A DNA stretch of 64,000 nucleotides, taken from positions 83,224-147,223 of the forward strand of contig JAHBNG010000026.1 of the NCBI GenBank assembly GCA_019217005.1, read 5' to 3'. This document shows, piece by piece, positions 58,620-64,000 of the stretch. Within the stretch, counting starts at the first letter, position 1; each line of letters opens with the position of its first letter. The position numbers were made by a program, and so were the translations under genes. The notes beneath the pieces were generated by a model. That model worked only from the letters and a program-made list of their open reading frames with translations. It did not search any database and was not told where the DNA came from. The stretch comes from Chloroflexi bacterium TSY (GTDB taxonomy: Bacteria > Chloroflexota > Anaerolineae > Caldilineales > Caldilineaceae).

Positions 58620-59375
58620 ATGACAATTACCCATCAACAAGCTGAACAATACAAGAAAGAAGGATTCTTGTCTCCTATCTCTGTCATTGACTACACCGAA
58701 GCCGAGCGCTATCGTCAGCGCTTTGACCAACTTGAAACAAAGGTGGACAAAAAAACGGCTCAAATTGGGCTCATTGACTACCATTTCCAAGAAAAGTTTA
58801 TTTGGGAATTGGCGACGCACCCACGAATCCTGGATGCCGTTGAAGCAATTGCCGGCCCCAATTTTTACTTGCTCGCAACCCATTTCTTCAACAAATATGG
58901 AGAAGGGGATCAAGCGGAAGCATTTGTCGCCTGGCACCAGGATGTAACCTTCTGGGGTCTTGAGCCACCTTACGCAATCACTGCTTGGTATGCAGTGGAT
59001 GATAGCGAACGCGAGAATGGCTGCATGCGCGTGATTCCCGGCACACACGTAACCGGTGTCATAGAACATGGAAAATCGGATATCGACGGGAATCTGCTCA
59101 GCATCAATCAAGAAGTGGCTGTCACACCTGATGATGAAGAACATGCTGTTGACCTGATACTCAAGGCAGGTGAAATGTCCCTCCACAATGGGACACTCAT
59201 ACACGGAAGCCTGCCCAACAAATCCGACCGACGACGCTGCGGACTAACTTTGCGCTATGTGCCAACGTGGGTTAAACAGACAGAACTCAACTCGCAAGGT
59301 AAGGGCTGGAACGCCGTGCTCGTACGCGGTGAGGACAAAGAGAAAAACTTTGCAGAGATCGCAGCACCTTTTTAG
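58620..59375 (+). CDS. Phytanoyl-CoA dioxygenase (PhyH) family protein
   Basis: A 251-residue Fe(II)/2-oxoglutarate dioxygenase. The facial triad is visible as HQD in VAWHQDVTFWGLEPP and the distal His in LHNGTLIHGSLPNKSDRRR, with Arg for 2-oxoglutarate just after. GCMRVIPGTH is the family core. The ATG has GAGGAGAAAAC upstream. The substrate is unknown; the thioesterase neighbour fits acyl-CoA chemistry. Confidence 0.93.
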   Translation: MTITHQQAEQYKKEGFLSPISVIDYTEAERYRQRFDQLETKVDKKTAQIGLIDYHFQEKFIWELATHPRILDAVEAIAGPNFYLLATHFFNKYGEGDQAEAFVAWHQDVTFWGLEPPYAITAWYAVDDSERENGCMRVIPGTHVTGVIEHGKSDIDGNLLSINQEVAVTPDDEEHAVDLILKAGEMSLHNGTLIHGSLPNKSDRRRCGLTLRYVPTWVKQTELNSQGKGWNAVLVRGEDKEKNFAEIAAPF

Positions 59376-59489
59376 GCCATTATCAACCAATTTCTTGCAC
59401 ATCGAGCAAAAAGGCGCTAAACGTGACAGGATGAATGAGATGACAAGATGAATGAGATGAACAACCATTCCTCTTGTCATCCTGCTCCA
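59376..59489. terminator. Inverted repeat between converging genes
   Basis: ATGACAAG (59440-59447) pairs with CTTGTCAT (59473-59480) around a direct repeat of GATGAATGAGATGA. It could end both convergent transcripts, but T runs are short. Confidence 0.4.
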
Positions 59490-60299
59490 TTAGACTCCAG
59501 TTTGTCCTGATGAGATATGGATCTCATCCCAGATCTGTTGTACCTGCTTTGCACTCTCCAAAAGCCAGTGTCGCTCTCCAAAAATTTGAAGCGTCAGGCT
59601 CTTGTCATAGCGAAAACTCTGTAAGGTCTGTAATTCGCGTTTCAACACAATTCCTCCTTCTGGAGGTACCCCAGGCGGCAAGTGGTTGTCGTGTTGGCCG
59701 TCATTGTCGCTTAATTGAATATGCGCCAATCGATCGCTGAACGCAAAGAGATAATCGCGGGTTGTATGAAGGGCAGCTGTTTGAACGTTCCCATGCCCAA
59801 TGTTGTAGGTAAGCTTCAGTTGAGGAAGACGATGAAAAATCTCGCGGAAATACTTTAGCTGATGCTGGTTCTGGGCGCTGTTTTGGAGGGCCAAATGAAC
59901 CCTGCGTTCTGCCCCGTGCTGGACGAGAATCTCGCAGAACTGCCGGATGAATTCATACCCTTCTTTGTCCGACAGGTAGGCAGGCCAGCCAGAGAATGTC
60001 ATCGTCAAGAGTGGTGCATTGATCAGATGGGCTGCGTCGATTGAACGGCGTAATTCGTCCAATGCAGCTTGACGCACCAATGGGGAGGGATTGCTAATGG
60101 GGAGATAGCTGGCTGCTTGACAAATGACAGTTAAACCATGATCCTTGATGGCTGTGTCCACTGCTTTCCAATCAATCGATTCTAATGCTGCCTCAGGTGC
60201 CTCCATCACCAGATCGATAAAATCGAATCCATTTTGTGCAATCCACTCAATTTCGTCCAGCAGCTTACGCCGCGGGTTGTTCATGACGCCAAGCTGCAT
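59490..60299 (-). CDS. Sugar phosphate isomerase/epimerase-type TIM barrel
   Basis: A 269-residue AP-endonuclease-2-like TIM barrel. It has QLGVMNNPRRKLLDEIEWIA, FDFIDLVMEAPEAA, LLTMTFSGWPAYL, VHLALQNSAQNQHQLKYF, LKLTYNIGHGNVQTAAL and LAHIQLSDNDGQHDNHLPPG, placing metal ligands at the usual barrel ends. Its start overlaps the 3' end of the membrane-protein gene by about 35 bases, so coupling is likely. The substrate is unknown. Confidence 0.87.
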   Translation of the reverse strand: MQLGVMNNPRRKLLDEIEWIAQNGFDFIDLVMEAPEAALESIDWKAVDTAIKDHGLTVICQAASYLPISNPSPLVRQAALDELRRSIDAAHLINAPLLTMTFSGWPAYLSDKEGYEFIRQFCEILVQHGAERRVHLALQNSAQNQHQLKYFREIFHRLPQLKLTYNIGHGNVQTAALHTTRDYLFAFSDRLAHIQLSDNDGQHDNHLPPGVPPEGGIVLKRELQTLQSFRYDKSLTLQIFGERHWLLESAKQVQQIWDEIHISSGQTGV

Positions 60300-60924
60300 A
60301 GAGCACTGCCCCACTCAGAATGATTAAACCCAAGACCATGACATATATGCCCCATCCAAGTTCTATCGGTTGTCGATAGAGCGCACGAATGGATGGGAGG
60401 ACGCGCCAAAAATCTCGCGTGGGAAACCAGATAGCTACAAGAGAAAGGACCGCAACAATAGCCGCGGGAATCCATCTTGACAGAAGCGCCATAAACGGGC
60501 TGATCAGCATGACAGCCAAGCAAGCACCAATTGCCATCGTCTGCAATCGGAATTCCGCTGTCATCAGCAATGACGGACTCCAGGCTGGTGGTAGCATATT
60601 CAGCGCCGCTACGGCGGCCACCAGCAACATGGCGCTACGCACGGGCCACCAATAGGCAAGACGATCGCGATAAGCTGTTAAACTCAATGCGAAGCTGACC
60701 GCAACCAAAGGCAAGTAGAATCCCTCACGCCAGACGGCAATTTGACCACTGCGAACGGGCACAAGAAACTTGACATATTCGCCAAGATCAAGCCCAACGA
60801 TAACCAGACCCGCCACTCGATGATTGACCCACGGCCCAAAATAGCCCACAAGTGCAAGAAGGCTGCTAAAAACGATCCACCATTTCACCTCAATAAACCT
60901 GAAGATAGTTGTTCCCCACCTCAC
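60265..60924 (-). CDS. Polytopic membrane protein, unknown function
   Basis: A 219-residue protein with about six hydrophobic segments: WWIVFSSLLALVGYFGPW, FYLPLVAVSFALSLTAY, AMLLVAAVAALNML, AIGACLAVMLISPFMALL, IPAAIVAVLSLVAIWF and GIYVMVLGLIILSGAVLYAA. No family is recognised. It lies between a GT4 glycosyltransferase and the TIM barrel on the same strand and could serve polysaccharide or lipid-linked sugar export. Confidence 0.75.
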   Translation of the reverse strand: MRWGTTIFRFIEVKWWIVFSSLLALVGYFGPWVNHRVAGLVIVGLDLGEYVKFLVPVRSGQIAVWREGFYLPLVAVSFALSLTAYRDRLAYWWPVRSAMLLVAAVAALNMLPPAWSPSLLMTAEFRLQTMAIGACLAVMLISPFMALLSRWIPAAIVAVLSLVAIWFPTRDFWRVLPSIRALYRQPIELGWGIYVMVLGLIILSGAVLYAAWRHEQPAA

Positions 60925-60953
60925 GTTCTACACTCTACATTCTCCACATCTGC

Positions 60954-62093
60954 TCAATTCAACATCCGCCGATACACTCCTAACAGCTGCTCTCCGCTCC
61001 GTTCCCAAGTAAACTGCTTTGCGTGCATCCGCCCATCCGCTCGCAGCTGCATTCTCAATTCTTCATTGCTGGCAAGCTGTACTAATCCGTCGGCAATGCT
61101 ATCAACACATTCCGCATCAACATAAATCGCTCCTGGTCCGCCCGCTTCAGGGAGACAGGAATTGTTCGCTGTCAGCACGGGAGTCCCACAGGCCAATGCT
61201 TCCACAATCGGAATTCCAAAGCCCTCGTATAGAGAAGGGTAAGCAAAAAACTCAGCGGCTCGATAGAGAACAGGCAGGTCCGCTTCGGCAACAAAACCCG
61301 GGAAGATTACCCGCTCCGTTAATCCTAATTCTTTGACTTTGGCAAAGATCTCTTCATAGAGCCAACCCTTTTTCCCTCCGATAACAAGCTGATGTGGGAG
61401 TCCCTGCTCCTGACATGCAGAATGAAATGCTTCGACGAGACGAGAGAAATTTTTGCGCGGTTGGAGTGTACTTAATGCGAGGATGAATGGCCCACCGTCA
61501 ATTCCATATCGTCGCCGCACAATGTGCTGAGCATCCAAATCGTTATCGGGTCGATAGCAACTATGGTCGACTGCGCCTTGGACCACCGTAATCTTTTCGG
61601 CTGGGATATTCCACTCATCTTCTAAATCGCGGGCTGTATTGTGACTATCTGCCAAAATATGATGTGCACGTTCGACGCTGCGCGGTACCACCACATTTAG
61701 ATAGTGATGAAGACTGGGCATGGCCGCTTCTGGATAGAAACGAAAGGCTAGGTCGTGAATGGTAAGAAGCTTGACGCGTGCTCGACTAGGAGCCAACACA
61801 AAGTCTGTGGCATGAAAAAGATCGAGAGGGCCACCAGTAAACCATTCGATGTAGGGTAGCGGTAAATTCAGCCGGTGCCAAATGCGCACCAAGTTGCGTT
61901 CACTGATGGGCGTCGTATGCAACTTGGCAGGTGCATGGAGACGTTCAGACTGATTTATCGTCCCGTTGACAAACAATCGGATATCAAAGTCCGGTGCTTG
62001 CTTGAGCAGTGCTCGCGCCTGCCCTTCGATAATGCGACCAATCCCGGCACTTTGGCGAATAGCTGGTGTGTAATCAATCGCGATTGTGGCCAT
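60954..62093 (-). CDS. GT4-family glycosyltransferase
   Basis: A 379-residue GT-B enzyme. Residues 1-180 form the acceptor domain (DYTPAIRQSAGIGRIIEGQA, LLTIHDLAFRFYPEA). The donor domain has GPFILALSTLQPRKNFSRLV, HQLVIGGKKGWL, FPGFVAEADLPVLYRAAEFF and YPSLYEGFGIPIVEALACGTPV, the GT4 nucleotide-sugar signature with the E-x7-E pair. It is probably cytoplasmic and adds a sugar to a polysaccharide or lipid acceptor. Confidence 0.94.
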   Translation of the reverse strand: MATIAIDYTPAIRQSAGIGRIIEGQARALLKQAPDFDIRLFVNGTINQSERLHAPAKLHTTPISERNLVRIWHRLNLPLPYIEWFTGGPLDLFHATDFVLAPSRARVKLLTIHDLAFRFYPEAAMPSLHHYLNVVVPRSVERAHHILADSHNTARDLEDEWNIPAEKITVVQGAVDHSCYRPDNDLDAQHIVRRRYGIDGGPFILALSTLQPRKNFSRLVEAFHSACQEQGLPHQLVIGGKKGWLYEEIFAKVKELGLTERVIFPGFVAEADLPVLYRAAEFFAYPSLYEGFGIPIVEALACGTPVLTANNSCLPEAGGPGAIYVDAECVDSIADGLVQLASNEELRMQLRADGRMHAKQFTWERSGEQLLGVYRRMLN

Positions 62094-62124
62094 AATAGTA
62101 ATTTACGATCTGAAATCATAAATT

Positions 62125-62601
62125 TCATAATCCACGGTAGGTCCATATCCGGTTGGCTGCAAAATTCCAAATGAGGACCACACCAATTGCAAAAGCCAGT
62201 GCGAAATTATCGTTCACCAGACTCCCCAATTGTTCACTACCAATCACGCGAACCCATGTTGGTCCAAGGAGATAACGCACGGCGAGTGCGACACCCTGAT
62301 TGATGAGTAGACCGATGACGCTAATAATCGTAAACTGCGTCAACTGCCTTTTGGCACTCCGACTTTGGCTTTCTGGAAAAGTCCAGAGTCGATTGAGCAC
62401 AAAGTTTTGTACAACAGCGGCTCCAAAGCCAACCGGATTTGCAAATACAAATGGAATTCTAAATAATAAGATCAGAATATTGTCAATGGCAAAGTGTGTT
62501 ATGGAACCCAAGGCTCCAACCGTCGCAAACTTAATAAACCGCCAAACCTCTAACGGTTGCGAATGAGCAAAATCTCGAAATTGCGTAATACTCAAAAACA
62601 T
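62125..62601 (-). CDS. GtrA-family membrane protein
   Basis: A 158-residue four-helix protein of the GtrA family, which flips lipid-linked sugars. It has FIKFATVGALGSITHFAIDNI, FANPVGFGAAVVQNFVLNRLWTF and the matching C-terminal FAIGVVLIWNFAANRIWTY. CAGGAG lies directly against the ATG at 62601, so a TTG two codons later could be the real start. It precedes GT4 in the same direction. The 155-bp element starts 29 bases upstream and may separate the gene from its promoter. Confidence 0.9.
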   Translation of the reverse strand: MFLSITQFRDFAHSQPLEVWRFIKFATVGALGSITHFAIDNILILLFRIPFVFANPVGFGAAVVQNFVLNRLWTFPESQSRSAKRQLTQFTIISVIGLLINQGVALAVRYLLGPTWVRVIGSEQLGSLVNDNFALAFAIGVVLIWNFAANRIWTYRGL

Positions 62602-62629
62602 CTCCTGAAAAATAAAAACTACCAATTCT

Positions 62630-62785
62630 GGGGTGGTTCATTTTAGCTGGATAGATAGGTTTACACTTTTAGAAACAGAAAGAACGTTTATATTCTCTGA
62701 TTTCGCCGGTTCTCAGAGAGAAAACGGTCTCATATAGATTTTTGTCTATATATCAAAAGTGTAAACCTAATTTTGAACCACCCCC
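62630..62785. repeat. 155-bp GGGTGGTTC element, copy 3, inverted
   Basis: GGGGTGGTTCATTTTAGC to TTGAACCACCCCC, flanked by a clear 7-bp direct repeat CAATTCT (62623-62629, 62786-62792). Nearly identical to the copy at 36851-37005 in reverse. Confidence 0.93.
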
Positions 62786-62792
62786 CAATTCT

Positions 62793-63949
62793 ATCTATTT
62801 TATCTTATGCATCCACCTCTTCCCAAATTAGCTGTTCAAAGTCAATCACAACAATAGCGTATGTACAGACCTTGCATTTAGGCTTTTCCAACAATTAAAA
62901 TCCCTAATTTGATCTGGAAAATCTCAAGCCATTCCAGAGAAATCGACTTAGCAATCAGGGAATTATTTCTCTGCAATGGCCTTATGCTCTGCATTGCTAT
63001 TAATCGAGTTGTTCCGAAATACAGAATCATAGACATAACCTACCCTATTGTACTATTGCATCCACAGCTAGCCAAGCATATAATAGTAGTCCGTCCTTGT
63101 GACTAGTTAATAATAATCAATTCTATAGACGGCCAAGCTGTTAGCATAGTACTATTCACTGTGCAACCAGAATGCTCTATTATCCGATAGCCAAACTTTT
63201 TCAAGTTCTTGCTTCCCATCGATCGACCGATTGACGACTAAGTTTGGAAATATCTCTCGATAGCGTGGTTCCCAACATTTTATTTCCGATCAATCCTTGT
63301 GCATCGTAGCCATCATCGCTCTCCAGAATTTAACGATTTCTGAGGAGCATTTGCATGAATCATGCAAACCACATAGTCATAAATCCCCTGATTGGAATGG
63401 ACGCGGCTTTGTCTCTGACTCTGCTGCTAAACCCAATATCTTTGTTACCTATCAACCTATCATATTGATCGGGGCCCGACAGATAATCAGTCATGCGTCA
63501 TTGTCATATCGTACTGAAAGGGAAGATCTGCTATTGATCGATATGATAATGCATCATATGGATCGACTTAGAACCTATCCGAAAAGTGGTTGTGAGTCTG
63601 ACAGCTTCTCAGGAGGGAATGCATTGTCATAGAGCTTTTCGGATATGCACTTAAGGATGCATATTGACACCACTTATTCGCTAGCAGGCAGAACCGAGAG
63701 GATTTCTGAGAGCGTAGGGCACACGTGTACCTAAATAAGGAGCGTCTATCATACTAATACACTGTCAATTAAGTTTCTGACAACTTTTTTCTGAGAAATC
63801 TGAGAAAATTGTCAATTATTTAGTTTACAGAGCAGTTAATCACATCTTTTAAATTTCGGATAATTGTCCGTTAATAAAAACGTTCCAATTGCCCGAAGAT
63901 TAAGTGGCGTCTCTATAAGTAACTGTATACTTCTTTACTTTCTGGTAAT
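62793..63949. other. Long gene-free region
   Basis: Over 1.1 kb without a convincing gene. It contains TATCCGAAAAG element copy 5 (63568-63655) and a possible hairpin TGACAACTTTTTT / AAAATTGTCA (63778-63815). A short open frame at 63297-63632 has no recognised motif and ends in repeat sequence. A lone IS4-type end lies at 63933-63949. Confidence 0.6.
63568..63655. repeat. TATCCGAAAAG palindromic element, copy 5
   Basis: CTTAGAACCTATCCGAAAAG at the left pairs with CTTTTCGGATATGCACTTAAG at the right; the centre holds TTGTGAGTCTGACAGC. Confidence 0.85.
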
Positions 63950-64000
63950 CTTTACTTTCTGGTAAAAGAAAAGAGATGAGGTGAGAAATGTGACAAAAAG
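63950..64000 (+). mobile_element. IS4-superfamily insertion sequence, copy 3 (cut by window end)
   Basis: CTTTACTTTCTGGTAAAAG and the following leader match copies 1 and 2 exactly to the window end. A 17-base extra copy of the end (CTTTACTTTCTGGTAAT, 63933-63949) lies immediately before it, so the terminal repeat is duplicated in tandem. Confidence 0.92.

Noticed and set aside
63297..63632. A 111-residue open frame near the window end
   Set aside because: No recognisable motif and no ribosome site; its last 20 residues are encoded by a dispersed palindrome.
1..64000. tRNA or rRNA genes
   Set aside because: No cloverleaf with a TTCRANY arm and no rRNA-like stretch was recognised on reading; a covariance search was not possible here.

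Overview
The window is a bacterial chromosome segment of roughly balanced base composition. It combines ordinary housekeeping genes with very heavy loads of insertion sequences and short inverted-repeat (MITE-like) elements. The Thr/Pro-rich linker of the M23 peptidase, the long multidomain membrane sensors, the sugar-acid and phytanoyl-dioxygenase genes and the mix of transposase families point to a filamentous or environmental Chloroflexota relative (Caldilineae/Anaerolineae type). This is inference; no rRNA or tRNA gene was found to settle it. UGA is a normal stop here (for example the isochorismate synthase/MenD overlap and the creatininase gene).

Layout. 1-4441: the 3' part of aconitase, oligoendopeptidase F and a regulator with a degenerate receiver. 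4445-11626 (minus): the conserved translation/stringent-response run trmD, rplS, rnhB, yraN, miaA and a RelA/SpoT protein with an unusual N-terminal extension. 11705-13955: an M23 peptidase and an ArsR regulator. 14769-19856: a sulfur-trafficking locus (sulfurtransferase, TsuA/YeeE-type transporter, TusA-like protein with UGA at its catalytic Cys, lipoprotein rhodanese) cut by an IS4-type element. 20018-23827: rnhA, menD and isochorismate synthase. 24358-36688: a remarkable ion-channel region holding a voltage-sensor/MscS fusion (broken by an amber codon), a BacNav-like channel with filter TLEDWTD, and a Cache/pentameric-channel-like/solute-binding fusion with a neighbouring BMP/solute-binding protein. 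Two head-to-head IS110 elements lie inside this region, and their leaders carry matching structured RNAs (bridge-RNA candidates) with covarying stems. 36689-40600: an IS/MITE graveyard. 40663-48931: a GT-C glycosyltransferase, a nucleotidyltransferase, uvrB, a lipoprotein, TesB and a nitroreductase. 49181-55366: DinB, a DUF1932-type dehydrogenase, an esterase remnant, a TetR/FAD-monooxygenase pair, DoxX and a broken Gfo/Idh/MocA oxidoreductase. 55492-56945: a MITE and a decayed ISAzo13 element. 57287-62601: creatininase, thioesterase, PhyH, a TIM-barrel isomerase, a membrane protein, GT4 and GtrA. 62630-64000: mostly repeats, ending inside a third IS4-type copy.

Two features run through the whole window. 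First, at least ten families of short palindromic elements are dispersed between genes; one 215-bp family is present in three exact-length copies, each flanked by AGACT. Second, all five transposase genes carry frameshifts, and four cargo genes carry single in-frame stops while their downstream frames stay intact. This suggests recent, continuing gene decay, although recoding must be excluded for the TusA-like gene.
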